Assembly: GCA_023229765.1 (NCBI GenBank)
Contig: JALNYO010000018.1
Coordinates: forward strand, 1-64,000
Reading direction: 5' to 3'
Source: Syntrophales bacterium
GTDB taxonomy: Bacteria; Desulfobacterota; Syntrophia; Syntrophales; UBA5619
Length of the DNA stretch: 64,000 bases
This document shows positions 41,823-51,731 of this stretch, in pieces. Made by a program: the position numbers and the translations under genes. The notes below the pieces were generated by a model. That model searched no databases. It was not told the DNA's origin and saw only the letters and a list, made by a program, of their open reading frames with translations. The first letter of the stretch is position 1. Each line of letters begins with the position of its first letter.

Positions 41823-44800
41823 ATGACGTATTTGGTCGCAAGGACCTGCACGGAGGTTGTACAATCGACTGGGGAGAAAGTATCGCAGTCTATTGAGGAT
41901 CTCCGAAGCCGGAGGGCCTACGTACTACTAGGTGATCCAGGATCAGGAAAGACGGCGTCGTTTGAGGCGGAGGCTAAGGCATGCAATGGCTACTATGTGA
42001 CCGCGCGTGATTTTCTGGCGTTATCACTCCCAACAAGTGCTTGCGGTAAGACGATATTCATTGATGGATTGGACGAAAGCCGCGCAGGCGAGGGGGACGG
42101 GCGTACCCCATTGGACCGGATCCGTAGTCGCCTAGACGAGCTGGGTCGTCCGTCATTTCGTTTGTCATGCAGGGAAGCAGACTGGCTTGGGGCCAGTGAT
42201 CGGAACGCTCTTGAAGCCGTAGCGCCGGTGCGCGAGCTATCAATTGTACATCTGTACCAACTTACTCAAGAACAAATTCGAGATATCCTGGCGCATCACC
42301 CCGCTGTCCTTGATCCAGTGGATTTTTTGAAAAATGCAGAGGAGAGGGGTCTCGATGCGCTTCTTCAAAACCCTCAGACGCTCAATCTTCTAATAGAAGC
42401 AGTTAAGGAAAATGAATGGCCGACAACTCGCCAAGAGACGTTTCGGCTTGCATGCGAAAAGCTGGCGGCAGAACCCAATCCAGAGCACAGAACTACTGTT
42501 CGCGGCCAGGCTGTGAACACTGCGGCACTCCTGCACGCTGCTGGCGCTCTCTGCGCTATTCAATTGTTTGCAGATATTTCCGGCTTTACGGAGACTGGTG
42601 AAACGCGCCAAGAGGTTCTTGCTTTACGTGACATCGGATTTCTGGACGGGTTAACAGTTTCTCAGGCATTGAAGACGAGACTTTTCGTTGGAATCGGCGA
42701 AGGGCAGTTCGCTCCGGTACATAGGAGTGTGGCCGAATATCTCTCTGCCCGTTTCCTCTCGCAGCTAATCGAGAAGGAACATTTGCCAATTGGCAGGGTT
42801 CTATCACTCATGACCGCTGCAGACGGCGGAGTCGTGGCTGGGCTGCGTGGCCTTAATGCTTGGTTGTCAGTTCATCACCCCCAGTCGAGATATCGCTTGA
42901 TCCAGATCGACCCTTTAGGTGTGGTTCTCTACGGCGATACCAAACTGTTTTCAGTTGATGACAAGTTGACTCTTCTGAAGGCCATACATGGTCAAGCGCA
43001 ACAATACAGCGGATTTCGGTGGCAGGACTGGTCGGCCAAACCCTTCGGTGCTTTGGCAACTGCGGATATGGTGGCCCACCTCAAATTAATCCTTGCATCA
43101 CCCGCGCGTGATGAAGGTTCTCAAGCGCTTACTGATTGCGTGATCGATGCTGTTCACTTCGGCGATCCCCTGCCGCAATTGAAAGATGAATTGAACGCTG
43201 CTATATCAGACACAACGCGCTGGCCAAGGATCCGTAACAATGCCCTAATTGCCTATATCCATTTATTTGGTTCGCAACAAAATGATCTGCGAGAAATTGC
43301 GGAGGATATCAGAGACGGGAAAATTGAAGATCCTGAAGACGAAATGCTGGGAGTGTTACTAAATGAACTGTTCCCGGACGTGATTAAAGCCGATGAGGTA
43401 TTTTCGTATCTGCATAAACCAAAAAACGACCACCTAATCGGCATGTACCACATATTCTGGTCCCACAAAATTAGCGAAGTGGCCGGAGACTCAGATGTCC
43501 CAATCTTGATGGACATATTGGCAGCAAAAAAACCGCCAGTGTTAGAGGACCATAATAACCATGGAGTAAAGAAAATGGTGGGTGGGCTCCTCTGTCGTGC
43601 AATAAGGGAGCACGGTGACAAAATCACGGATGAAAGGCGTTACGACTGGCTTGGAACTGCGCTAGACAAGTACGACTTTCCTCGAATCGACCGTGAGGAA
43701 AGCGCATGCATCAAGGCATGGATAGAGGCGAATCCCGAGTGTTACAAAGGGATTCTATTAGTCGGCATCGCAAAGTCAGCAAACGAGGAAAGATATCGGC
43801 TGTGTATCTATAAGACTATCATGCGACTATTTGTCGCTAGACCGCCTGATGATATGGGACCTTGGTGGCTTAGCCGTGCGGAGGTCGAGCAAGATCAGGA
43901 AAAAGCGGATTGCCTCTTTTCTGAGGCTATAAGCAATTTCTTTAATGACCAAGGAGCTGCTGATCTGTCTGTGGAGTTCTTTGAGCGATGGGTCAATGAA
44001 AGGCCTCGATTTGTAACTGTTTATCAGAGCAACACCCGTGTAAAAATACCCGATTGGAAACGTGAAGACGCCAAGCGCAACTGGCAATACAAAGAGGAAG
44101 AGAAGAAACACAAGGAGGAATGGATTCAGTATTTCAGAAGCCATTTGTCTCATATCCTGGCTGGGGATGCTCACTCGAAGGTTCTGCACGACCTAGCGAG
44201 CGCGTATCTGGGCCATCTGATCGATGCTGATGGCCAAACTGGTTTGGAGCGCTTGCAGAGTTTTCTAAACGGCGACGAAGAATTGACTTCAGCTGCTCTT
44301 GAGGGCCTCCGTCGATCTATCGAGCGGCCGGACTTGCCCGCAGTCAATGAAATTCTGGAATTAGACGTCAAAGGCAGGATGCACTATATTCGGCAAGCCT
44401 GCCTTGCAGGAATGGAAGAGCGCTACAAATCGGATCCATCTCAGGTGTTGGACCTCAGTGATACGGTCATAGAAAAGGTTGTTGCTTTCCAATACACATA
44501 TTCAAGCAACGAACAAGCTTGGTTTAAAGTATGCGTCCGTGACCGCCCCAATGTTGTGGCAAAAGTGTTAATCAAGCACGTAATGATGCAGGTGAAGGGA
44601 AAGAAGGAGCATATTAACGGTATCTACCCTTTGGCCAATGATGAAGAGTATGAAGGCGTTGCCCTCCTTGCGGTTGCTCCACTGCTACGTGCTTTCCCTT
44701 CCCGAGTAAACAAGAAGCTATCGTCCAGCGTTTTAGGGAATTTGCTCAAGGCCGCACTCAGGTATTTGAGCGACCAGGAGCTAACGAACATCATCAATGA

Positions 44801-45854
44801 GAAACTCGCTGTCAAAACGATGGACGTCACGCAGCGCATTTACTGGCTTGCAGCGGGGATCGTCGTTGACTTCTTCCAATACGAGGCCGCAAACGACGTG
44901 TTTATGGGGAGAAGCCGCAATCGAAGGCAAATTTTCGCTTCTTTCTTTAACGATAGATTTGAACACTGGCTCGTTCGAGATGGAATGCATGTGGGTTGTT
45001 TGTCTTATCTTATCAGATTGTTTGCGCCCGTATGCTCACCGGAATGGCCTCAGGGAGGAGGCTGGGTCTCTCAGGACATGCAGACAACAGATTTTGTCCG
45101 AGCCTTGCTGAACCGACTCGTCGGTATTCCGACGCAGGCTGCGAATAAAGAGATTCAACACCTTCTTGATGATTCTAAGCTCTCACCATGGCATGGAGCG
45201 CTTCGCCATGCGCTGCACGCTCATCGAGTTTCCCTTCGTGAGTCCACTTTTCGCCATCCCACAGTCCAGGAGGTCTGCGGCACTCTTGATAATCGCAACC
45301 CCGCAAACGCGGCCGATCTTGCCGCTTTAACTACAGAGCACCTGCGGGAGTTGGCCAGTGAAATTTGCCATGGAAACACGGATCAATACAAACAATTTTG
45401 GAACGTGGATAAGTACGCGCGGCCAACAGATCCGCGCCCGGAAGACGCCTGCCGCGACTCGCTCTTGGCGAGGCTCCAGGACAGGTTGCGCAGACTTGGC
45501 GTAGAGGCGATCCCCGAGGGTCACTACACCAACGACAAGAGGGCTGACATCCGCGTTTCCTGTACGACTGTCAAGTCGTCGATGGCGATACCCATTGAGA
45601 TTAAACGAGATTCTCATCCGGATCTGTGGAAAGCGATCTCCGACCAGCTTATTGAGCTTTATACGCGAGAACCCGAATCAAGAGGTAGGGGTATCTTTCT
45701 GGCAATCTGGTTCGGGGGAATGCGCATGCCGATGCCTCCGAACGGTAATAAACCCACCTCGACGGCTGAATTAGAAAAGCTCCTTGTTGACTTAGTTCCT
45801 GCGGACAAGAAAGAGTTGATTTCAGTTTGCGTCATAGACTGCTCCCTTCCTTAG
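41823..45854 (+). CDS. NACHT-type NTPase with C-terminal PD-(D/E)xK nuclease-like domain
   Basis: 1343 residues. N-terminal P-loop GDPGSGKT (37-44) and Walker B TIFIDGLDES (77-86), the DGLDE form typical of NACHT STAND NTPases. There is no effector domain before it. Residues about 330-1200 are helical, without recognised motifs, and probably form HEAT-like sensor repeats. The C-terminus has KRADIRV (Asp about 1242) and PIEIKRD (Glu 1259, Lys 1261), the D...ExK pattern of restriction-endonuclease-fold nucleases. The inferred role is abortive anti-phage defence by nucleic-acid cleavage after sensing. Codon third positions are visibly more A/T-rich than the neighbours, and it lies beside a decayed TA pair, suggesting transfer. 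GGGAG lies about 10 nt before ATG. Confidence 0.75.
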   Translation: MTYLVARTCTEVVQSTGEKVSQSIEDLRSRRAYVLLGDPGSGKTASFEAEAKACNGYYVTARDFLALSLPTSACGKTIFIDGLDESRAGEGDGRTPLDRIRSRLDELGRPSFRLSCREADWLGASDRNALEAVAPVRELSIVHLYQLTQEQIRDILAHHPAVLDPVDFLKNAEERGLDALLQNPQTLNLLIEAVKENEWPTTRQETFRLACEKLAAEPNPEHRTTVRGQAVNTAALLHAAGALCAIQLFADISGFTETGETRQEVLALRDIGFLDGLTVSQALKTRLFVGIGEGQFAPVHRSVAEYLSARFLSQLIEKEHLPIGRVLSLMTAADGGVVAGLRGLNAWLSVHHPQSRYRLIQIDPLGVVLYGDTKLFSVDDKLTLLKAIHGQAQQYSGFRWQDWSAKPFGALATADMVAHLKLILASPARDEGSQALTDCVIDAVHFGDPLPQLKDELNAAISDTTRWPRIRNNALIAYIHLFGSQQNDLREIAEDIRDGKIEDPEDEMLGVLLNELFPDVIKADEVFSYLHKPKNDHLIGMYHIFWSHKISEVAGDSDVPILMDILAAKKPPVLEDHNNHGVKKMVGGLLCRAIREHGDKITDERRYDWLGTALDKYDFPRIDREESACIKAWIEANPECYKGILLVGIAKSANEERYRLCIYKTIMRLFVARPPDDMGPWWLSRAEVEQDQEKADCLFSEAISNFFNDQGAADLSVEFFERWVNERPRFVTVYQSNTRVKIPDWKREDAKRNWQYKEEEKKHKEEWIQYFRSHLSHILAGDAHSKVLHDLASAYLGHLIDADGQTGLERLQSFLNGDEELTSAALEGLRRSIERPDLPAVNEILELDVKGRMHYIRQACLAGMEERYKSDPSQVLDLSDTVIEKVVAFQYTYSSNEQAWFKVCVRDRPNVVAKVLIKHVMMQVKGKKEHINGIYPLANDEEYEGVALLAVAPLLRAFPSRVNKKLSSSVLGNLLKAALRYLSDQELTNIINEKLAVKTMDVTQRIYWLAAGIVVDFFQYEAANDVFMGRSRNRRQIFASFFNDRFEHWLVRDGMHVGCLSYLIRLFAPVCSPEWPQGGGWVSQDMQTTDFVRALLNRLVGIPTQAANKEIQHLLDDSKLSPWHGALRHALHAHRVSLRESTFRHPTVQEVCGTLDNRNPANAADLAALTTEHLRELASEICHGNTDQYKQFWNVDKYARPTDPRPEDACRDSLLARLQDRLRRLGVEAIPEGHYTNDKRADIRVSCTTVKSSMAIPIEIKRDSHPDLWKAISDQLIELYTREPESRGRGIFLAIWFGGMRMPMPPNGNKPTSTAELEKLLVDLVPADKKELISVCVIDCSLP

Positions 45855-46052
45855 GGAGGGACAAATAATTCAATACGGTTCGAAAGCTACCAAGCACATC
45901 CATTTTCCGCATTAATCTACTTCAATAAAATATCGACAAGCGCCTGATTATTCGATTTCGTCGATCAGGTGACAATGAAATTGCTTGCTATCGGGATCTG
46001 ATCTCTTCTTTTTTCACGAAAGTACGCATCAACCGAATGAACCGCAATTACG

Positions 46053-47474
46053 TTATCCCCACCTTTTTAAAGCCGCCTGCGCCGCCCGGCTGCCGCAAAT
46101 GCCGTGGACTCCGGGACCGGGCGGCGTCGAGGATGAACAGAGAAAAACGTTATCCAACGGCGTTTTCCAGGAAATTTCGGGGAAGACCATTTTTCTCAGG
46201 CTCTGCCGGCCGCCGGTAATATCGCCGCCGACGCAGTTGGGATTATCTGCCTGAAAATCGGCGGGAGACATGACGCGCCGGGATCTTATCCGATCCTTGA
46301 ACCCGGGCGCAAAGCGTTCGATCTGCCCCTCGATTCTGCCGGTCATGTCCAGCGTCGAGCCATTGGGCACATGACAGTAGCCCCAGACAATCTGCTCATC
46401 CCCTACGGTGCGCGTCCGGTCAAAGAGGCTGGGTTGCGCCAGCAGGACGAAGGGCTGCTCCGGGTGGCGACCCTCCCAGACCGCTGTTTCCGCAGCCTGT
46501 ATTTCCTCGAGCAGACCTCCCAGATGCACGGCGCCTGCGGTCAGGCATTCCCTGGCCTTCCACGGAACCGGCCCGTCCAGTATCCAGTCCACCTTGAAGA
46601 CGCCCGGCCCGTAGCGATAATTATGCAAGCGGCGTTTATAGGAATCCGGTAAGCGCCGTTCGGCCATTTCCAGAAATTGCCCGGGCGTTATATCGAGCAT
46701 AAGCAGCTGATCGGGGAGGAGCTGCTCCAGCGTTTTCACCTCATAATCGGTTACTATTTTCCCTCCCAGTTTTATGAGATAATCAGCCAGGGCCTTGGTT
46801 ATGCTGCGGGAGCCGCCTTCCGGAAGGGGCCAGCCGGTGGTATGCGCCGCCAGGGCCAGCACCATCCCGGCCGCGATGCTGCCTGAGCTTTCCATATTCA
46901 TTACCGAGTGGATGCCGAGGCCGCCCAGCAAGGCCCGGGCGCGCCCCCCCACAAATATGCTTCGGGCCAGTCCCGCGGCCGAACAGAGGGCATGCCGTCC
47001 GAAATTGAGCATCAAAAAGGGATGGCGCAGGGGTATTTGGGGAAACTTCATCGCCTCGATAACTATTTCTTCCCAATGCCTGACCAATGGCGCCATCAGT
47101 TTTTTATAGCTATTCCGGTCGGCGGCATCGAGCTGGGAGGCCGTTTGGCCAACCGATCCGCCCAGCAGCACGGCCGTCCCGTCGTCAAAGGGATGCGCCA
47201 GGGAAGCGGGAGGCACTATCCATTTAAGTCCGTATTCGGCGAGCGGCAATTTCCGGAAAAGCGGCGACACAATGGCGAGCGGGTGGACCGCCGAGCCTAC
47301 GTCGTGCAGATATCCGGGCTGGATAAGTTCCTCGGTGCGGCAGGCGCCGCCGATCATCCCGTTTTTTTCATAAACGGTCACCGCCAGGCCGGCCTGAGCG
47401 AGCGTAACCGCCGCGGCGAGGCCGTTTGGCCCTGAACCGACGACGATCGCGGAACTATGTTTTGAATCGGGCAT
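46053..47474 (-). CDS. FAD-dependent phytoene-desaturase/amine-oxidase-like oxidoreductase
   Basis: About 473 residues. The N-terminal dinucleotide-binding motif SAIVVGSGPNGLAAAVTLAQAG is followed by VYEKNGMIGGACRTEE, and the C-terminus TPPGPGVHGICGSRAAQAAL matches CrtI-like oxidoreductases. The substrate is unknown. No carotenoid genes are nearby, so it may act on a lipid or prenyl compound. ATG 47474 gives the clean family start; the upstream extension runs through a family-2 repeat. Convergent with the NACHT gene; the 198-bp gap between them holds nothing recognised. Confidence 0.82.
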   Translation of the reverse strand: MPDSKHSSAIVVGSGPNGLAAAVTLAQAGLAVTVYEKNGMIGGACRTEELIQPGYLHDVGSAVHPLAIVSPLFRKLPLAEYGLKWIVPPASLAHPFDDGTAVLLGGSVGQTASQLDAADRNSYKKLMAPLVRHWEEIVIEAMKFPQIPLRHPFLMLNFGRHALCSAAGLARSIFVGGRARALLGGLGIHSVMNMESSGSIAAGMVLALAAHTTGWPLPEGGSRSITKALADYLIKLGGKIVTDYEVKTLEQLLPDQLLMLDITPGQFLEMAERRLPDSYKRRLHNYRYGPGVFKVDWILDGPVPWKARECLTAGAVHLGGLLEEIQAAETAVWEGRHPEQPFVLLAQPSLFDRTRTVGDEQIVWGYCHVPNGSTLDMTGRIEGQIERFAPGFKDRIRSRRVMSPADFQADNPNCVGGDITGGRQSLRKMVFPEISWKTPLDNVFLCSSSTPPGPGVHGICGSRAAQAALKRWG

Positions 47475-47521
47475 TTCTATTGTCTCAACCTTCAGCACAC
47501 GGTAAATTTGTTCTGTCCGAT

Positions 47522-47608
47522 AAACCCCCATGCCCGACGCGGGCACAACGAAGCATGAAAATCCCCCCTTGCCCCCCTTTGGCAAAGGGGGGATGGGGGG
47601 ATTTTCAC
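47522..47608. repeat. Palindromic repeat, family 2 copy d
   Basis: Full copy in reverse orientation: AAACCCCCATGCCCG-CGGGC hairpin, CACAACGAAGCATGAAAATC, then the CCCCTTTGGCAAAGGGG core and GGGGGATTTTCA. It lies about 50 nt upstream of the FAD oxidoreductase start codon. Confidence 0.78.
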
Positions 47609-47615
47609 AAACAAT

Positions 47616-48692
47616 TCAATACGTCGCCGTCGTTTTAAAAAGCAGCGGAATATTGTAGGGAAGCGATCTGATTTGCGCGCTGTACCAGAGATTGCCCGCT
47701 CTTTCCCATTGCAGGTCGGCGGCAACGCAGGTTTTTACCACCAGCACCTCCGCCTCCACTTCAAGATAGGCGGCAAGCGATGACAATACGTGCCGCCAGA
47801 TAGACTCCTGCAATTTCGAACCGGCAATGCGGAAGGCGACTTCGTACAACGGGTCAGAGGCGCGGGCCAGCCCCTGAATCTGCATTTGCACCGAATCACC
47901 CTTTTTCTCGGCGCTGAAAGTGACCCAGCCCGCTTCCGGATGTCCCTGGGGCGTCATCAGGGTAAAGCTTCCGGCGTCGGCATAGGAAACAAGCACCCCG
48001 GTGGAAACTATGCCACCCGGCGTCGCTGAATCTATCAGCACTATCTCGCCCGCGGCGATGCCCCTGGAGGTTGCATAAAACTTATTTGCGGGGGGCTGAA
48101 AATCCGGGAAATGATTTTTCATTATTTCAATGATATCCGGAGGCTGCAAGCCCGGCTTCTCTATGGCAAGCAGGTAAGTCTTCTGCCACAGCGGCCCGAA
48201 TCCCTGGAGCGGTCCCAGCACCCGGCGCCCATCAACATTTTTGTTCATTGCCCCGGCTGGTTTCTCCGTAACTCTGAGCGTGGGAATATTCGGCGCCCAG
48301 CCGCCATCATCCTGCCGGCCGTGGCCGGTATCTGTCTGCTTCAGTTGCCGCAGCTCATCTCCCGATAGCGCGTCCGGCGCTGCCGCTGTTTCATCAAGAA
48401 AGACAATGCCTTCGTCAAGGCCGGTCAGAACGAAGATTTCCCGATAGCGTTCATTTAGTCCGAAGGCGGATAATTTAACCTGCTGCCTTTTTGCCGTTGT
48501 CGCCAGTTTGGCCAGGACGCTGGCGCCGGCGCTGTTCATCTGTTCCAGCGGACGAAAATCGAGAATGATGTTTTTCATGCCCCGCACCCCGGCATCCGTG
48601 AAAATATTATTCAGGACGGCTTCGCTGTCGGAGCAAAGAACGCCGGCTATGGCAATTATACCTGTTGACTTGTTGAGAGCTTGAAGCTCCAT
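47616..48692 (-). CDS. STAS-domain protein with C-terminal extension of unknown function
   Basis: 358 residues. Residues 1-110 form a STAS domain (anti-sigma-factor-antagonist-like): ...GMKNIILDFRPLEQMNSAGA, with Ser where SpoIIAA-type proteins are phosphorylated. After a polar linker (115-155) a second domain (160-358) contains GWVTFSAEKKGDSVQMQIQG and RASDPLYEVAFR, and may be an SRPBCC/cyclase-like ligand-binding fold; I do not recognise it firmly. AAGGAGG precedes the ATG. No kinase (RsbW) or phosphatase is adjacent. It sits between the FAD enzyme and a diguanylate cyclase, same strand. Confidence 0.65.
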   Translation of the reverse strand: MELQALNKSTGIIAIAGVLCSDSEAVLNNIFTDAGVRGMKNIILDFRPLEQMNSAGASVLAKLATTAKRQQVKLSAFGLNERYREIFVLTGLDEGIVFLDETAAAPDALSGDELRQLKQTDTGHGRQDDGGWAPNIPTLRVTEKPAGAMNKNVDGRRVLGPLQGFGPLWQKTYLLAIEKPGLQPPDIIEIMKNHFPDFQPPANKFYATSRGIAAGEIVLIDSATPGGIVSTGVLVSYADAGSFTLMTPQGHPEAGWVTFSAEKKGDSVQMQIQGLARASDPLYEVAFRIAGSKLQESIWRHVLSSLAAYLEVEAEVLVVKTCVAADLQWERAGNLWYSAQIRSLPYNIPLLFKTTATY

Positions 48693-48768
48693 AACCGCCT
48701 CCTTGATTTTATGCCTTCGAGAATATTTCGTTAAAAATCATCCCCTCGCAGATTCTATAAGAAAAAAT

Positions 48769-49650
48769 CTATATGCAATCGTCTGCAAGCTGCCCGCCGG
48801 CATTGCCGGTATAGGTCAGATAGGCGATTCCATTTTTCCCGTTATGTTTTACTGAGTACATGAGCGCATCGGCTATTTGCAAAAGCTGAGTGGCGGTTTT
48901 GGGCACACCCCGGTTACAGGTGACGACGCCGATACTGAAGGTAACCGGCCAGTGGTTCAGCTTCATCTCTTCCAGAAGACCGTTCTGGAGTTTGACGAGA
49001 ACGGCGCGGGCCGATTCCTGATCAAGCTCCGGCAGCAGAAATGCCAATTCATCGCCTCCCAGTCGCGCAATCACATCAATTTTCCGCAAATGCTCCCGGG
49101 CGTAACGAACGATGGTGCGAAGAGCCCGGTCTCCTTCCGGATGTCCGAACCGATCGTTGACTTCCTTAAAATTGTCAAGGTCTAAATAGACTAACGTGAA
49201 GGGACGTCCATATCGTTGCAGACGGTGACATTCCAGCCCCAGCAGTTCAAAAAAACGGCGGGCATTGGCCGCGCCGGTCAGGTAATCCGTGGATGCCAAT
49301 TCCTTTTCCCGCTCCATGGCGCTTTTCAATGCCGACAGGAGTAACAAGACAAAAACAAATAACGAGAATCTGATCAAAATATTTAAAACAGCAACAATTT
49401 CGTTCTGGTAGATATGCCCGGAGTAAATACCCGCCGCAAACAGCACCAGAACGCCGGCCAGGACAACGACGATCCCTGGCCATCTGCCGAGAAACCAGGT
49501 GACAAAAGAAATCGGCAGCAGATAAAACAGTGAAATGGCGAGCTTTTGTCCCGTAAAAAAATCCAGGATGACGATTGCTGCAAGCAGGGCAAAACCGACC
49601 GCCATCTTGAAAATTTTATCCTGTTTTTCCAGGCGAGCAAGAATGTTCAT
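48769..49650 (-). CDS. Membrane-bound diguanylate cyclase
   Basis: About 293 residues. Four or five N-terminal membrane segments (MAVGFALLAAIVILDFFTG, LAISLFYLLPISFVTWFLG, GIVVVLAGVLVLFAAGIY, a further one near 100) precede a GGDEF domain (about 130-290). The active-site motif is GGDEL (198-202), a variant still active in many cyclases, with an RKID inhibitory site five residues before it. It should make c-di-GMP in response to a membrane signal. ATG 49650 follows GGAGG by about 9 nt; an upstream ATG at 49686 lacks support. No EAL domain. Confidence 0.9.
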   Translation of the reverse strand: MNILARLEKQDKIFKMAVGFALLAAIVILDFFTGQKLAISLFYLLPISFVTWFLGRWPGIVVVLAGVLVLFAAGIYSGHIYQNEIVAVLNILIRFSLFVFVLLLLSALKSAMEREKELASTDYLTGAANARRFFELLGLECHRLQRYGRPFTLVYLDLDNFKEVNDRFGHPEGDRALRTIVRYAREHLRKIDVIARLGGDELAFLLPELDQESARAVLVKLQNGLLEEMKLNHWPVTFSIGVVTCNRGVPKTATQLLQIADALMYSVKHNGKNGIAYLTYTGNAGGQLADDCI

Positions 49651-49719
49651 ACCTTCTGTCCTCCGTGCATCAGGAAGAAATGACAACGGCAGGCGTCGGC
49701 CCGATTATTCGCCGCAAGG

Positions 49720-51561
49720 TCAACTATCCTTGGGAGGCCCTTTCGGCAAGTCGAGTTCCCTTAGCTTCTCCGGTGTCGGGACGCCATCTTTGTCCCAGCC
49801 GCGCATCTGGTAGTACCGATCCAGCATTTCCGACAGCGCTTCCGGCGGGCAAAACCGTCCCTCGGAAGGTCCCGCGGGGATGGGCTCGTGCATTACCCGC
49901 CAGGGCAGGGTATCGTCTTTTCTGGTCACACCGCGCCGACAGTTGATGAGCCGCTCCAGATTATAGATCCTCTCGCCGCAGCGCTCCAGCCAGGCGGCAT
50001 CGATGCCCCAGCCCGTAATCAGATTCACCACTCGTGCCATGCTCTCCCCGATTGCGGTGGGGCCGAGGATCCCCTCTTCGATGAAGCGGCAGATGACAAG
50101 CGAGTCCCCGACGCTCGTGAAATGGTTGCTTTTGACGACATATTCGGGGCGCGTGGAGAACCCCGGATCCGGATGCGTTCCCTGATAAAAGGGGCGGGTA
50201 TCGTGGTGGCTTCCCCCCCGGGTGGCGACGGCGTATCCCAGCGACAGCTCGCGGATGCCCCGCGGTGAATGCCCCGCTATTTCCAGCCCCTTGACCTCGT
50301 GCAGGTATTTTTCGGAATCCTTGCCGAATAGCTCGCTAAGCCGCCGGGAGCCCATTGCGAGAAACTTGCCGACCCCCTCCTGCCGGGCGGTCAGTTTTAC
50401 CAGCTCCGCCAGCCCTTTGCCATCCGAAAAATTTACGCGTCCCCCCAAATCTGCTTCCGTGACGATCCCCCGCTCGATGCATTCCGCAACGAAGGCCATC
50501 GTCACTCCCAGCGAAATGGTATCCATGCCCAGCAAATCGCAAAGATGCGCCGCGTTGAAGAGGGAGTTGAGGTCGGGATTGTCCAGCATGGAGCCCAGCG
50601 CATAGATGGTCTCGTATTCCGGCATTTTTACCGTCTGCCCCTCATACTCGCCAGCGCCAACAGTGACGTTCTTCCCGCAGGCCAGCACGCAGCCGGGGCA
50701 GGCGGTGATCCCCGCCCCGCATTTCGGCAGGAAAAAATCGGCGGATATCTCCCGCCATTCGTCAAAGGTTTCCCGGGTATTGTTGCGGGTTCCGATCATT
50801 CCCTTGGCATTTATCATGCCGGGGAGTGCCCCGGTCCCGAAACTTGTCATGAGTCCCTTGCTTTTTTTCAGCTCCGGGAACTTCTCCGTAAGAAAAACCC
50901 GGAGCCCATCCCTGTCGGCAACGGCTGTCTTCAGGCCGCCTTTGACTACGATAGCCTTGAGGTTTTTGGCGCCCATGACGGCCCCCTGGCCGCCGCGGCC
51001 GGCCGTGCCGAGCCTCTGGCCACCAGCGACGACGTTGGCAAAGGGGATTTTTCTTTCGCCCGCCGGACCGATCGCCATGCAGACAGACCCCTTGCCGCAT
51101 TCGCCCTGAAGAATCACGATCGTCTCTTCGGTCGTCTTTCCCCAGACATGGGAAGCATCGCGAATCTCCGCTTTGTCTTCATTGATAAAAAGATAAACCG
51201 GCCGTGCAGCCTTGCCCTGAATAAAGATCGCTGTCAATCCGGTGCGCTTTTGGGCAATGGCGAAAGCGCCGCCGAAATTGGAGTCGCAAAAGAGGCCGGT
51301 CTGCGGGGAAATGACGGCCATGTGGGCGCGGCTTGTCCCCCAAAGCGGGGTGTCGGTCAGGGGGCCTACGGCGATCGCCACGCCGTTTTCTTCGCCGAGC
51401 GGATCGACATTTGCGGGAACGCGCTCACTGATCAGTTTCGCCACGAATCCGTTGCCGCCGATGAATTTGCGGGCGTATTCATCCGGCAGCGTTTCCCGGT
51501 CGGCAATGCCTAAAGAGAGATCAACATGGAGAATCATTCCGTTGTAACTGTTCGTCAGCAT
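49720..51561 (-). CDS. Aldehyde:ferredoxin oxidoreductase (tungsten)
   Basis: 613 residues, the usual AOR length. Oxidises aldehydes to carboxylates with ferredoxin, or runs in reverse, using a W-bispyranopterin and one [4Fe-4S]. The N-terminal pterin region carries GPLTDTPLWGTSRA; the cluster motif CPGCVLACG (about 290-298) supplies three Cys and a late ICRFIEEG Cys the fourth. AGGAGGGG precedes ATG 51561. It lies after an MFS transporter in the same direction (170-nt gap). Aldehyde substrates may come from the ThDP enzyme in the same run of genes; this is inference. Confidence 0.93.
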   Translation of the reverse strand: MLTNSYNGMILHVDLSLGIADRETLPDEYARKFIGGNGFVAKLISERVPANVDPLGEENGVAIAVGPLTDTPLWGTSRAHMAVISPQTGLFCDSNFGGAFAIAQKRTGLTAIFIQGKAARPVYLFINEDKAEIRDASHVWGKTTEETIVILQGECGKGSVCMAIGPAGERKIPFANVVAGGQRLGTAGRGGQGAVMGAKNLKAIVVKGGLKTAVADRDGLRVFLTEKFPELKKSKGLMTSFGTGALPGMINAKGMIGTRNNTRETFDEWREISADFFLPKCGAGITACPGCVLACGKNVTVGAGEYEGQTVKMPEYETIYALGSMLDNPDLNSLFNAAHLCDLLGMDTISLGVTMAFVAECIERGIVTEADLGGRVNFSDGKGLAELVKLTARQEGVGKFLAMGSRRLSELFGKDSEKYLHEVKGLEIAGHSPRGIRELSLGYAVATRGGSHHDTRPFYQGTHPDPGFSTRPEYVVKSNHFTSVGDSLVICRFIEEGILGPTAIGESMARVVNLITGWGIDAAWLERCGERIYNLERLINCRRGVTRKDDTLPWRVMHEPIPAGPSEGRFCPPEALSEMLDRYYQMRGWDKDGVPTPEKLRELDLPKGPPKDS

Positions 51562-51731
51562 CTTTCCCCTCCTGAAGGTTTGCTACAGCAAGAAACGGCC
51601 TGCGCCCCGGATAAGCTTTTTCGCCAGATGATGCCTCCGGCGTCGTTACATGCACGGTTTAGATAACAACTGTCAAGCAAAAACCGCTTGGGAAAGAAGC
51701 AGCATTCCGATGAAGATCAGCATTATATGGA

